A DNA stretch of 64,000 nt from Sva-07 sp963741755 (GCA_963741755.1 CAVUJG010000002.1:124001-188000); one strand, 5' to 3'; counted from the stretch's first letter, positions 1 to 8,639 are shown. Notes: generated from the sequence alone by a model not told the origin. Translations and numbers: made by a program.

Positions 1-518
1 AGGTGATAGGTGGCCAACAACGGGTCATCGGAAATCTCGTCATCGCCTCCGTCCACCAGCGAACCGCCGAACTCGGCCGGATCGACCTCGTCCAGCCGCT
101 CGACGACCTGGGCTGCCAGCGCTCGTACAGCGCGGACGCGGGCGTGCGATGCGGCCACGTCGAGTGCGAGACCCGGCGCGTCGGGATCCTCGTCCGGCCA
201 GTCATCGACGTCGGCGATCGGATACGGATCGTCCGGCAACCATGCGTTGATCCTGATGCGCCGCGTTCCGACCGCGACGAGCGCGTACCGGTTCTCGTCG
301 ATCGCGTCGACCTGGAGCATCTGCGCAACGGTCCCCACCATCACACGGTCGTCGCCGCCACCGGTCTCCCATCCGTGCGAGATCAGCGCCTGGCCGAACT
401 CGGGATCACCGTCGGCACGCAGGCAGTCGCGGATCATGTCGCGGTAGCGCGGCTCGAAGACGTGCAACGGCAGGACACCACCGGGCAACAGCACTGACCC
501 CAGCGGGAACATCGCCAT
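1..518 (-). CDS. LON substrate-binding domain protein, C-terminus cut by window edge
   Basis: The minus strand is open from an ATG at 518 to the left edge, giving about 172 residues without a stop, so the C-terminus lies outside the window. The N-terminus reads MAMFPLGSVLLPGGVLPLHV, followed by FEPRYRDMI. This is the typical opening of the PF02190 LON N-terminal domain when it occurs as a stand-alone protein of about 200 residues. No AAA or protease domain is expected at this size. The family is linked to protein quality control, but the stand-alone forms have no settled function. It starts 12 bases after the stop of the carboxypeptidase gene on the same strand, so it is probably the last gene of that operon. 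A GTG at 527 is an alternative start. Confidence 0.85.
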   Translation of the reverse strand, partial: MAMFPLGSVLLPGGVLPLHVFEPRYRDMIRDCLRADGDPEFGQALISHGWETGGGDDRVMVGTVAQMLQVDAIDENRYALVAVGTRRIRINAWLPDDPYPIADVDDWPDEDPDAPGLALDVAASHARVRAVRALAAQVVERLDEVDPAEFGGSLVDGGDDEISDDPLLATYH

Positions 519-529
519 GACGGACACGG

Positions 530-2053
530 TCAGCGCGGCCCCAGCGTGGCGACATCGGGTCCGGTCGGGTAGGCCGCCATCCGCTCGGCGAGCGCCGACC
601 AGAATCCGAGGTAGCCGTCGAGACCGACGTATCCCTGTCCGTTGAGCACCAGGGCGAACTCGAGGAGGTCACCGTTGGGTGCGTCGAGGTAACCCGCAAG
701 CGCCTTGACCTCCGGAGGATCGGCGTCGGCGGGCGGGTTGGTCAGCGTTCCGGTCTTCGCAACGAGGCGCCCCTCGACGGGACTGCCCAGGAACTCGTCG
801 ACGAGCGTGCCGGTGCGACCGGCCAACGGCAATCCGGCGATCGTTGGTGTGTCCGCAAGGTGGTGGAGCACGCCCACCAGCGTGTCACAGGTCAACCGAT
901 TGTTCGCACTGAGACCCGAACCGTCGGTGAGCACGGTGTTGTCCATCGGAACGCCCCATGAGCGAACGGTGCTGTCGAGCACTTGCAACCCGGCCGGCGT
1001 CGTGCCGGCCGCCGATCCGACGACGCCGAGCTCCTTGACGAGCATCTCGGCGGTGTCGTTGTCGCTCCGCGTGAGCATGTCCGCGACGATGTTCGTCAGC
1101 GGCGCCGATTCGACCGTGGCGATCACCGGTGTGCCGGGTACGACGACGCCTGACTCCCAACCGTTCGAGACCGATACGCCGCGATCGCCCAGCAGCCGGG
1201 CGAACTCCCGGGCAGCAGCCTCGCCGGGGTCACGCTGACGACCCGACCGCCCGACGGTTCGTCCATCGTTGACCAGCAGCCCTCCGATCGGGCCAGCGTC
1301 GACGAACGCCACCCCGGTCCCCCATGTCGGATTGACGTACTGATCGTCGTATCGGGTGGCGTCACCCACGATCGCACCGCGAACCGTCGTGATCCCTGAT
1401 GCCACGACGGCGTCGGCGAGCGCATCGAGCGACGTGGTCGCCGATGCGTCAGCAGCGTCGTCGTCGGCCGGGAAGTCGGCCGCCACCAGCAGCGGATCGC
1501 CACCACCGACGAGATAGAGGTCACCATCGACGACGCCCTCGACAGCCGGCGACGCAGCGACCGAGGTGGTGAATCGATGGTCGCCGCCGAGGATCTCCAT
1601 CGCAGCACCGGCGATCAGCAGCTTGTTCGTGCTCGCCGGAATCACCCCGACGTCGCCGTTCCACGTGCTGACGACCCGGCCGTCGACCGACACCACGAGA
1701 CAGGACTGCGCATCGATGAACACGGCGAGCTCTTCGATGGCGGCATCCAGCTCGTTGTCGGCGCCGAGACGCGCGAGCGTTGCCGGAACTCGGCGGGCCG
1801 CAACGATCGACGTCGTCAACGCAGGGCTCGGTTCGATGTCCGCTGCGGCGTCGTCGAGTTCGATCGGATCGGACTGCGTCGCAGCCTCGTGTTCGTCGGC
1901 TTGGGCATCGCTCCACAGCAGCAGTGCGGTGAGCGCGGCCAGCGGCACGAGGGCCATCAGGACGAGCCCGACCAGGGGTCCACGTCGGTACCGGACCGGA
2001 ACGCCGGCGACGGGCGCCGGCTCGGGTCGCAGCGAAGGGTCGTCGGGGCTCAT
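530..2053 (-). CDS. D-alanyl-D-alanine carboxypeptidase, S13 (PBP4) family, copy 2
   Basis: A 507-residue penicillin-binding protein of the S13/DacB type, which trims or cuts peptidoglycan cross-links outside the membrane. An N-terminal membrane segment (around residues 28-47, LVGLVLMALVPLAALTALLL) anchors or exports it. The three active-site motifs are present in order: SxxK as STNK after VIPA, SxN as SDND, and KTG as AKTGTLTN near the C-terminus. The ATG at 2053 was chosen because it overlaps the upstream gene's stop in an ATGA arrangement; a longer reading into that gene gives only arginine-rich nonsense. It is a diverged duplicate of the adjacent upstream gene, with the same layout and motifs, so the pair is probably a tandem duplication. 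Confidence 0.93.
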   Translation of the reverse strand: MSPDDPSLRPEPAPVAGVPVRYRRGPLVGLVLMALVPLAALTALLLWSDAQADEHEAATQSDPIELDDAAADIEPSPALTTSIVAARRVPATLARLGADNELDAAIEELAVFIDAQSCLVVSVDGRVVSTWNGDVGVIPASTNKLLIAGAAMEILGGDHRFTTSVAASPAVEGVVDGDLYLVGGGDPLLVAADFPADDDAADASATTSLDALADAVVASGITTVRGAIVGDATRYDDQYVNPTWGTGVAFVDAGPIGGLLVNDGRTVGRSGRQRDPGEAAAREFARLLGDRGVSVSNGWESGVVVPGTPVIATVESAPLTNIVADMLTRSDNDTAEMLVKELGVVGSAAGTTPAGLQVLDSTVRSWGVPMDNTVLTDGSGLSANNRLTCDTLVGVLHHLADTPTIAGLPLAGRTGTLVDEFLGSPVEGRLVAKTGTLTNPPADADPPEVKALAGYLDAPNGDLLEFALVLNGQGYVGLDGYLGFWSALAERMAAYPTGPDVATLGPR

Positions 2054-3546
2054 CGCGGTCCCACATCGGCCGGCGAAACACCGGCTGGATAGGTGTCGAG
2101 GGCATCTGCGAGCGAGTCCCACAGCGGCCGGTACTCGCTCTGGTCCGAGATCGTGGGGCCGTTGAGGATCAGGACGTATTCCACGGCGCTGCCACCCTCG
2201 ACGGGCAGGAATCCGGCGAGCGCCTTGACCGCCGGCGGATCCACGTTGAACGGCGGATTGTTGAGCGTGCCGGTCTTGCCGCGCAACCGCCCAGCGACCG
2301 GGTGTTCGACGAACGCCGTGGCCAAGGTGCCGGTCTGGCCAGCCACCGGCAGACCCTGGCCGACAGCCGAGTCGAAGCCCGAGCGCTGCAGCACCGTGAG
2401 GATCGCATCGCACGTGAGCCGGTTGTCGAGACTGAGCCCCGAGCCGTCGACCAACACGATCGGAGCGACGTCCACGCCCCAGTCGACCAGCTGGTCACGC
2501 ACGACACCGAGGCCCGCTTCACGGGTACCGGGCGTCGCCACCGTGATGGCGAGCTCCTTGACCACCATCTCGGCGGTGTTGTTGTCGCTGTTGCCCAGCA
2601 TCTCTGCGATCACGTCCGACAGTGGCGCCGACTCGATGGACGCAACGGTGGCCGCACCGGTGGGTGAGGTGCCCGTCGATGCCTCGCCACGAACAGCGAT
2701 CCCTCTGGCCTCGAGCAACTGCGTGAACTCGCGAGCGGCTGCCTCGTTGGGATCATTGCCACGCAGCGGATCTCCGAGGACTCGTGAGTCGTTCGCCATG
2801 AGCGCGTCGTATGGTCCGCCCTCGAGACCGGCCACACCATCGCCCCAACCCGGAGCGAAGTACTCGTCGTCGTAGCGGCTGCCGTCACCGACGACCGAGC
2901 CGGTGACCTCGGTGACACCGGCGGCAGCGACTCGATCGGCGAGCGTGTCCAGCGACGTCGGCGACGTGACAGGATTCAGCTCGAGGTTCGACGCCGGATA
3001 CCAATCCGACGACAACAGCGGATCGCCGCCACCGACCAGGAACAGATCACCGGCGACCACACCGCCCTGCGGGGCCGACCCTGCGGTCACCGTGGTGGTG
3101 TAGCGAAAGTCCGCGCCGAGCCGTTCGAGCGCCGCCGCTGCGACCGGAATCTTCTGGTTGCTGGCCGGGATCACGGCGAGGTCGGCATTGCGCTCCCCGA
3201 TCAACTGCCCGTCGACGGAGACCGCACCGCAGGATCGGTCGTTCAGCGACGCCAGGAACGGGCTGACCTCGGCAGCGAAGACGTCGGTGTTGAGGTCACG
3301 CGAGATGATCGTCGGGAGGCGACGGAACGATGCCACGCCGGTCGAAAGCGCCGGCAGTGGCGTCGGCACGACCGTGCCCGGTTCGATCGGCGGGGCCGCC
3401 TCGTTGCCGTCGGGCTGGTTCGAGGACCACGAGTACACGGCGAGCAGCGCGACGATCGGGACCGCTGCCACCAGCGACAGCACGATCCAGGGACCCGGAC
3501 CCCGACGCTGGTTGCGATGCCGCATCGGCGGTCGACGTTCGTTCAC
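2050..3546 (-). CDS. D-alanyl-D-alanine carboxypeptidase, S13 (PBP4) family, copy 1
   Basis: A 498-residue S13 peptidase, the upstream member of a tandem pair. It has a single membrane segment near residues 20-38 (WIVLSLVAAVPIVALLAVYS), then the extracytoplasmic domain with SxxK as SNQK in VIPASNQK, SxN as SDNN, and KTG as GKTGTLNN. The start is a GTG at 3546 whose last two bases are the first two of the TGA of the preceding synthetase gene (GTGA). This favours translational coupling and this start over the ATG at 3525. The role is removal of terminal D-Ala or endopeptidase action on peptidoglycan, as known for the family. Confidence 0.92.
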   Translation of the reverse strand: MNERRPPMRHRNQRRGPGPWIVLSLVAAVPIVALLAVYSWSSNQPDGNEAAPPIEPGTVVPTPLPALSTGVASFRRLPTIISRDLNTDVFAAEVSPFLASLNDRSCGAVSVDGQLIGERNADLAVIPASNQKIPVAAAALERLGADFRYTTTVTAGSAPQGGVVAGDLFLVGGGDPLLSSDWYPASNLELNPVTSPTSLDTLADRVAAAGVTEVTGSVVGDGSRYDDEYFAPGWGDGVAGLEGGPYDALMANDSRVLGDPLRGNDPNEAAAREFTQLLEARGIAVRGEASTGTSPTGAATVASIESAPLSDVIAEMLGNSDNNTAEMVVKELAITVATPGTREAGLGVVRDQLVDWGVDVAPIVLVDGSGLSLDNRLTCDAILTVLQRSGFDSAVGQGLPVAGQTGTLATAFVEHPVAGRLRGKTGTLNNPPFNVDPPAVKALAGFLPVEGGSAVEYVLILNGPTISDQSEYRPLWDSLADALDTYPAGVSPADVGPR

Positions 3547-5728
3547 CGCTGATGCGCCTCGCGGAACTTCGCATAGCGCACGAGGTGGCCGAGTGCGGTG
3601 ACGGCCTGTCCGCCACTCGGGTAACACAGGCGACCCAATCGACGCACCGTTGCGGGGCCTGCGTTCTCGGGGTCGGCGATCGCCAGCTCGGTAGCGACCA
3701 GGATCGGCTTGCCCGTGGCCAGGCTCAGCTCGTGCGCTGCCTCGGCGAAACGTTCGTCCTGGCGCTGGTGATAGGCGACGATGCGCTCCAGTCCGTGGTC
3801 GGGGTAGAAGCGTCCCTCGCTCATCATCCGCGCTTGGTTGCTCTGGATTCCGAGACCGAGATAGATCACGGCGTCGACGTCGGGGTGTTCGGCGATCAGT
3901 GCCATCACCTCGGGAATGGTGTCGCGCACTTCGCCGCCGGCGCAGTCGACCGGGTTGTTGCGGCTCCAGCGCGGGGCAGCTTCGTGTCGATCGACGCTTG
4001 CAGGTCGGCAGGCAGGTCCATCAGCACGATGTCGGGATCGCGGGTGATCGCATCGGCGGTCACGACACCCCAGCCACCGGCTGTGGTGAGCACGATCGTG
4101 TTCGGCCCCTTCGGGAGCGGTTGGGTGGCAAACGTCGCTGCGGCCTCGAATGCCTCGGTCACGGTGGCGGCACGCGTGATACCCGCCGCCCGACACTCGC
4201 CGTCGAAGATCTTGTCGTTCGCCGCGAGCGCCCCGGTGTGACTGGCCGCCGCCTGCGCTCCGCCCTCGGTGGCGCCGCCTTTGACCAGCACGAGCGGCTT
4301 GCGAGCGGCGGCACCTGCGAGGCGATCCATCAAGCCGCGCCCGTCGACGATGCCCTCGACGTAGGCAAGCCCGACCGACGTTGCCGCATCGTCCGCGTAC
4401 CAGTCGAGGTAATCGGCAACGGTGACCGCCGCGGCGTTGCCCGCCGACACGGCGCGGCTGATCCCGACGCCACTCGCCCGTGACATGTTCAGGAAGCTCG
4501 ACACGAAGTTGCCGCTCTGGCTGGCCACTCCGATCCCGCCGGCCGGCGGGTACGGCGCAACGATCTGCGCACACAGGTTGGCGGGTGTGCTGACGACGCC
4601 CTGGCCATTCGGACCGGCGAGCAGGATGCCGAGCTCGTCGGCGAGTGCCACGAGTTCGTCTTCGGCCTGCTGGCCCGCTTCGCCGGCCTCGCCGTAACCC
4701 GCTGACGTCAGAAACGCCGCCCGAACTCCCTTTGCCGCGCAGGCGCGAAGCAGATCAGGGTTGGCGCTGGCAGGCGTGCACACGAAGACCAGATCGATGA
4801 CGCCGTCGGGCAGCTCTGCGATGTCGGCGACGGTCGTGATGCCGAGCACCTCTTCGCCCTTGAGGTTGGTGCCGTACACGCCGCCCGCATATCCGCTGGC
4901 GAGCAGGTTGTGGAGCGACACGAACCCGAACTTGCCGGGGTGCGTGGATGCACCCGTGACCAGCACACCCTTCGGGTCGAACAGCGCTCGGAACTGCTCG
5001 TCGGTCGGACGTTGACGACTCTGAGCGCGCACCGATTCACCGGGTGCGCCGAGTTCGACCAGCCCGTCGACGGCGACGACCGAGCCGTCGGGCTGCACGA
5101 TCAACGGGTTGATGTCGACGCTGGCCACGTCGTGGCGTTCGCAGGCAAGTCGACCGAGCCCGACGATCACGTCGACGAGTTGACGCCGATCGACTTCGGC
5201 TTCGCCACGGAACGCACCGAGGAGCTTCTGCGTTGCGAGGTCGTCGATCATCTCCGATGCCGTGACGTCGTCGACAGGTGCTGGGCGGAACACGACGTCG
5301 GCAACGGCTTCGGCCAGGATGCCGCCGACGCCGAGCATGACGGTCGGTCCGAACTGGGGATCGCGAACCACGCCGGCGATGAGCTCCCGATTCCCGGAGA
5401 TCATCGGGGCGATCAGGACCGTCACGTCACCATCGGCAGGCGTTGCGGCGGCGAGCAGATCTGCGGCAGCCGTCTCGACCGCGCTGCGATCACCGAGGCG
5501 CAGCTTCACCAGTCCTCGTTCGGTCTTGTGGGCGATGGCGTCGCCGTTCAGTTTGGCCACGACGGGATAGCCGAGCGCATCGGCCGCAGCGCCAGCGTCG
5601 GCGGCGGTGGCGACGAACCGTTCCGCCGCGATCGGCACGCCGTACTCGGCGAGCAGCGCCTTGGAATCGCGCTCCGACAACGTCGTGTGCGCGCCGGAAC
5701 CGTCGGGAGTCGTCTGTGGGGTCGCCAT
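3543..5728 (-). pseudogene. ADP-forming acyl-CoA synthetase (ATP-grasp + CoA-binding), one frameshift
   Basis: Two reading frames together make one acyl-CoA synthetase (NDP-forming) of about 728 residues. The order is an ATP-grasp subdomain (residues about 20-230), then a CoA-binding Rossmann domain (GVLVTGASTHPGKFGF), then the ligase part with the phospho-histidine region AASHTGAL. Such enzymes interconvert acyl-CoA plus ADP and acid plus ATP. The frame breaks after DTKLP: the coding strand has CCCC (plus 3973-3976) where five C would restore DTKLPPRWSRNNPVD and the conserved C-terminus ending KFREAHQR at 3543. The total length is one base short of a multiple of three, as expected for one lost base. 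Sequencing error is likelier than decay because both halves are otherwise intact. The start is ATG 5728. It is coupled to the downstream carboxypeptidase. Confidence 0.85.
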
Positions 5729-5796
5729 GCAGCCACCACGGTACCTCTGACCAGGCACTGCAGCGTGGTCACCGGACCGCTGTCGCACCCACCAGC

Positions 5797-5904
5797 GATG
5801 AGCCAAACCGCCGCATACGGTCACTTCGCTCATCGCAACGACCGGATCCCCGCCTTCGATGAGCCAAACCGCCGTATGCGGTCACTTCGCTCATCGCAAC
5901 GACC
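5797..5904. repeat. Tandem pair of intergenic palindromes (GATGAGC...GCTCATC)
   Basis: Two copies of a unit of about 47 bases start at 5797 and 5858, 61 bases apart. Each begins GATGAGCCAAACCGCC and ends GCTCATCGCAACGACC, so the ends GATGAGC/GCTCATC can pair around a loop holding CATACGGTCACTTC. The centres differ by compensating changes (GCATACGG against GTATGCGG). They lie between the start of the acyl-CoA synthetase gene and the stop of the thioesterase gene, both on the minus strand. Confidence 0.85.
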
Positions 5905-5916
5905 GCCAGGAGCGGG

Positions 5917-6372
5917 TCAGGCGGGGGCGGGCGACACGTTGTAGGTGAGCACGCTGCGGGCGATCAGGCGTCCGCTGGTCGCCCCGACCGCTTCGCTCTC
6001 GCAGAACACGACCGTGCGACCACGTTTCGTGACCCACCCTTCTGCGATGACGTCTTCGTCCTTGACGGCACCGATGTACTGCACGTGCAGGTCGACGGTC
6101 GAGAACCGGTCGTTCGGACCCAGCACGGACCCCACTGCCGGGACCAGCACTGCGTCCATCAGCGAGGCGATCGCTCCGCCGTGCACGATGCCACCGGGGT
6201 GCAGGAGATCAGCCTTGAACGGCATCCGCATCCGGCAGTAGTCAACGCGTGTCTCCTCGACGTCGAGACCCAACAGCATCGGGTAGTAGACGGTCTCGGA
6301 CTTGCCGAACTTCGCCCATCGGGCGGCGGCTTCTTCGGACAGGGGCTCGTACTGGTCGGCGCGGCCGGTCAT
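5917..6372 (-). CDS. PaaI-family hotdog thioesterase
   Basis: A 151-residue single-domain hotdog protein. The segment HPGGIVHGGAIASLMDAV carries the HGG and downstream Asp pattern of the PaaI/4HBT group, which hydrolyses aryl- or acyl-CoA thioesters in the cytoplasm. The ATG at 6372 gives MTGRADQYEPL and follows the TetR gene by 7 bases. A longer reading overlaps TetR with serine/arginine-rich sequence and is rejected. Its position between a TetR regulator and an acyl-CoA synthetase suggests acyl-CoA turnover, but the substrate cannot be told. Confidence 0.88.
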   Translation of the reverse strand: MTGRADQYEPLSEEAAARWAKFGKSETVYYPMLLGLDVEETRVDYCRMRMPFKADLLHPGGIVHGGAIASLMDAVLVPAVGSVLGPNDRFSTVDLHVQYIGAVKDEDVIAEGWVTKRGRTVVFCESEAVGATSGRLIARSVLTYNVSPAPA

Positions 6373-6379
6373 CACGTGA

Positions 6380-7036
6380 TCATGACGGCAGGAGCGCCGC
6401 GCGGAAGAACTCGATGATGTGCTCGCTGCGACGATCGAGCGCCGCTGGTGCGAGCGGATCCTCGTCGAGGAGCCCTTCGAGGAACGGCGCATCCGAGAAG
6501 TAGCTGAGCAGCGCCCCGTACCCGGTGAGCAGCAACTGCTCGGGGTTCTGGTGGCGGAACACGCCGGCGTCCATCTCGCGGCCGAGATAGTCGGCGGCCT
6601 GGTCGAACATCGGTCGCAGCACGGCGGCGAGGTCGATGCCGAGGTGCGCTCCCCCGTCGATCGCCTCTCGGCGCATCAGCGTGACGTAGCTCGGGTTGTC
6701 GGCGAAGTAGCCGAACCCCGCCCGCAGCACCTGCTCGACCTTGGGCCAGCCGGTAGCGGTCGACTCGATCGCGCCGACGAGTCGGGCGAACCAGTCCGAC
6801 AGGAGGCGTTCGAACACCTCGCCGTACAGCGCGTCCTTCGAGGCGAAGTGGTGCAGGAGGCTGGGTCGACGGATGCCGACCTCAGCTGCGATGTCGTTGA
6901 GCGACGTACCGCTGTAGCCAGCGTGCGCAAAACACGAAAGCGCCGCGTCGAGGATCTGATCGCGTGTCGATCGGCCCTCGACGGGCGCTTCGATGGTGAG
7001 TTCGCTCGGTTCGACAGCAACGTCCGCATCCGACAT
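6380..7036 (-). CDS. TetR-family transcriptional regulator
   Basis: A 218-residue protein. Residues about 22-70 form the TetR helix-turn-helix domain, from TRDQILDAALSCFAHAGYSG through SLNDIAAEVGIRRPSLLHHF to ASKDALYGEVFERL. The remainder is a helical ligand-binding domain with no assignable ligand. It probably represses itself and the thioesterase immediately downstream, and perhaps the acyl-CoA synthetase beyond. That is inference from position only. Confidence 0.92.
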   Translation of the reverse strand: MSDADVAVEPSELTIEAPVEGRSTRDQILDAALSCFAHAGYSGTSLNDIAAEVGIRRPSLLHHFASKDALYGEVFERLLSDWFARLVGAIESTATGWPKVEQVLRAGFGYFADNPSYVTLMRREAIDGGAHLGIDLAAVLRPMFDQAADYLGREMDAGVFRHQNPEQLLLTGYGALLSYFSDAPFLEGLLDEDPLAPAALDRRSEHIIEFFRAALLPS

Positions 7037-7075
7037 GTTGTCGGCGAACGCTACAGCCCGATCCGCTGGCCGTGA

Positions 7076-7498
7076 TCAGGCCGGCGGGTAGACGCCCATC
7101 TGCTTGGCCTTGTCGGTCTGCCAGAAGATGTCGGCGATCTCGTCGATGTACGCCACGAGCTGCTCGCCGGCGGCAGGGTCCATCGTCTTCTTTGCTTCGC
7201 CGGCCTGGTGAATGGCCTTCCAGAACAGCTCGTGGAGCTGTGGGAATGCGGCGAAGTGGTCGGGAGCGAAGAAGTCCGCCCACAGCACCATCAGGTGGTG
7301 CTTGGTCTCCTCGGCGCGCTCCTCCTTGATCGAGATGCATCGGGCGCGGAAGACCTCGTCGTCGGACTCGGCGTACTTCTTGGCCGTCTTGACGACCGAG
7401 AGCGCCTCGATCTTGGCCTGGGCCGGGTCGTACACCCCGCAGTACAGGTCGCAGTGGGCGTGAGCGACGGTGGCCGATGCGAACAACTTGGCGAACAT
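7076..7498 (-). CDS. sodN: Nickel superoxide dismutase
   Basis: A 140-residue NiSOD precursor that converts superoxide to oxygen and peroxide. A short propeptide MFAKLFASATVAHA precedes the mature N-terminus HCDLYCGVYDP. The His1, Cys2 and Cys6 nickel ligands of the nickel hook are present after cleavage. The hook differs from the classic HCDLPCG form: Tyr stands where cis-Pro5 is usual. The rest (AQAKIEALSVVKTAKKY, then ETKHHLMVLWADFF) matches the four-helix family. A clear ribosome site GAGGAG lies at 7505-7510. The divergent gene on the other strand encodes the matching maturation protease. Confidence 0.95.
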   Translation of the reverse strand: MFAKLFASATVAHAHCDLYCGVYDPAQAKIEALSVVKTAKKYAESDDEVFRARCISIKEERAEETKHHLMVLWADFFAPDHFAAFPQLHELFWKAIHQAGEAKKTMDPAAGEQLVAYIDEIADIFWQTDKAKQMGVYPPA

Positions 7499-7590
7499 GG
7501 TGAACTCCTCAATGCTGAGTGGTGGGGTGTGCAGTGGCGACGATTCCCAGAGGGACGTCGAATCGAAACATACACTCCGCCGCGGTGATC

Positions 7591-7889
7591 ATGCCCATGC
7601 CACGTCGCTTCCTCGTCGAGGACCGATCGATGGAACCGACCCTCGTCGCCGGTCAGGGTCTGGTGGCAATTCGCAGCAACCGAGCACGCGTCGGGCAGCT
7701 GCGCTGCCTCGAGCACCCGCATCGCCCCGGCTTCTGGCTGGTCAAGCGCATCTCGGCGGTTCATCCGGACGGCACGATGTCGGTGCTGTCCGACAACGCC
7801 GACGTGACCATGGCCGATTCCCGCTCATTCGGGCCCGTCGCCGTCGACGGTTCGTACCGAGTCGTGCTCCGGATCCCCCGCTCGCCTGA
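7591..7889 (+). CDS. sodX: Nickel SOD maturation protease (S26 type), end uncertain
   Basis: An S26-type signal-peptidase-like protein that removes the NiSOD propeptide. The Ser nucleophile lies in EDRSMEPTL and the general-base Lys in FWLVKRIS, followed by SDNADVTMADSRSFGPV, which resembles the GDN..S D..FG box of S26. The start is ATG 7591, with ATG 7597 as an alternative. The natural end is unclear. Read straight on, the frame runs to 8130 through low-quality sequence. One more C in the C5 run at 7875-7879 would end it at 7889 after RIPPLA, giving 99 residues. I annotate the short form and suspect a missing base. Confidence 0.75.
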
Positions 7890-7952
7890 TGTGAATTCGT
7901 TTCCCGCTTGCTGCGGTCCTGTCAGCACTTCACGAACGAACGGCGGTCGATC

Positions 7953-8130
7953 ATGGGAATCCGCCGGCTGGTCACAGGCCACGATGCACACGGAAAGGTG
8001 GTCTTCGCCAGCGACGACGCCGTCGAGCCGGTCACGGTCGATCTGCTTCCGCAGGCCGAGGTCTTCGACGCCGTCTTCTCCCCGCCGGCTGAGGACCACC
8101 AGCACCGCGACCGGTCGGACCGTAGCCTGA
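7953..8130 (+). pseudogene. Truncated cupin-like gene fragment
   Basis: From the ATG at 7953 the frame reads MGIRRLVTGHDAHGKVVFAS, then DDAVEPVTVDLLPQAEVF. This resembles the opening of small actinobacterial cupin proteins (xxIRRxVTGHDxxGKxVFxSD). After about 40 residues the similarity stops and the frame continues in arginine/histidine-rich sequence into the next gene. No HxH cupin motif follows. The piece is therefore probably a remnant, or the victim of a deletion between it and the next gene. The family assignment is from memory of the N-terminal pattern and is tentative. Confidence 0.45.
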
Positions 8131-8136
8131 GGCGCC

Positions 8137-8532
8137 ATGCAGATCGTCTCCGCACTGTTCGTCGAGAACTTCGAGATGCGCCAGGCTCCGGGCCCGTCGA
8201 CGCGAATCGACCTCACGGGTGTGATGTTCTCGCAGGCCGCGCCCGAGCCGGTGCCGGTCACCATCACGCCGCACCTGATCGGTCTGATCTTCTGCCCCGA
8301 AGGTGAGAACGGCTCGGGCGTGTTCGAAGTCGTCTTTCGCCGAGGTGTCGAAGAAGACAGTGAACAGGTCGCCCGAAACGTCAGTCCGTTCATCGTCGAA
8401 CCCGGAAAGTTCACGTATCGCCTCGTGCGTGGCGAACTCGAGTTCTCCGACTATGGCCAGGTCGTTGCCCACTGCCGCATCGACCACGGACCGTGGCACC
8501 TCGTGCCGTTCACCCTGCTCCCGCCCGCCTGA
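8137..8532 (+). CDS. Hypothetical beta-rich protein
   Basis: A 131-residue protein starting MQIVSALFVENFEMRQAPGP. I do not recognise the family. It has no signal peptide or membrane segment and alternates short hydrophobic stretches (IDLTGVMF, HLIGLIFCPEG, GVFEVVFRR, FTYRLVRGELEFSDYG, WHLVPFTLL), suggesting a beta-sandwich. A loose resemblance to DUF6941-type proteins is possible but unproven. It stands alone between the cupin fragment and a palindrome placed 2 bases after its stop. Confidence 0.7.
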   Translation: MQIVSALFVENFEMRQAPGPSTRIDLTGVMFSQAAPEPVPVTITPHLIGLIFCPEGENGSGVFEVVFRRGVEEDSEQVARNVSPFIVEPGKFTYRLVRGELEFSDYGQVVAHCRIDHGPWHLVPFTLLPPA

Positions 8533-8533
8533 C

Positions 8534-8598
8534 GATTACATCGCGGGTCTGACCCCTGATGTAACGATTACAACAGGGGTCAGACCCGCGATGTAATC
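8534..8598. repeat. Long perfect inverted repeat, family A copy 1
   Basis: Arms 8534-8558 and 8574-8598 are complementary over 25 bases with a 15-base loop. The 5' arm starts GATTACATCGCGGG and ends TCTGACCCCTG; the 3' arm is its exact reverse complement. It begins two bases after the stop of the hypothetical gene and ends 41 bases before the transketolase start. A second copy sharing the GGGTCTGACCCCTG core lies at 43152-43218. It could act as a terminator, but no T-run follows. Confidence 0.9.
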
Positions 8599-8639
8599 GG
8601 GTTGGTTCAGATCCGGAGGCGGTCGGGTACTCTCGCCGC

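Noticed and set aside
5797..5904. CRISPR-like array
   Set aside because: Only two units, each an internal hairpin with conserved sequence between the ends; no spacer-like unique sequence and no cas genes.
4910..5944. Plus-strand open frame of over 300 codons
   Set aside because: Shadow of the acyl-CoA synthetase; the composition is His/Arg/Asp-rich nonsense typical of antisense frames in GC-rich genes.
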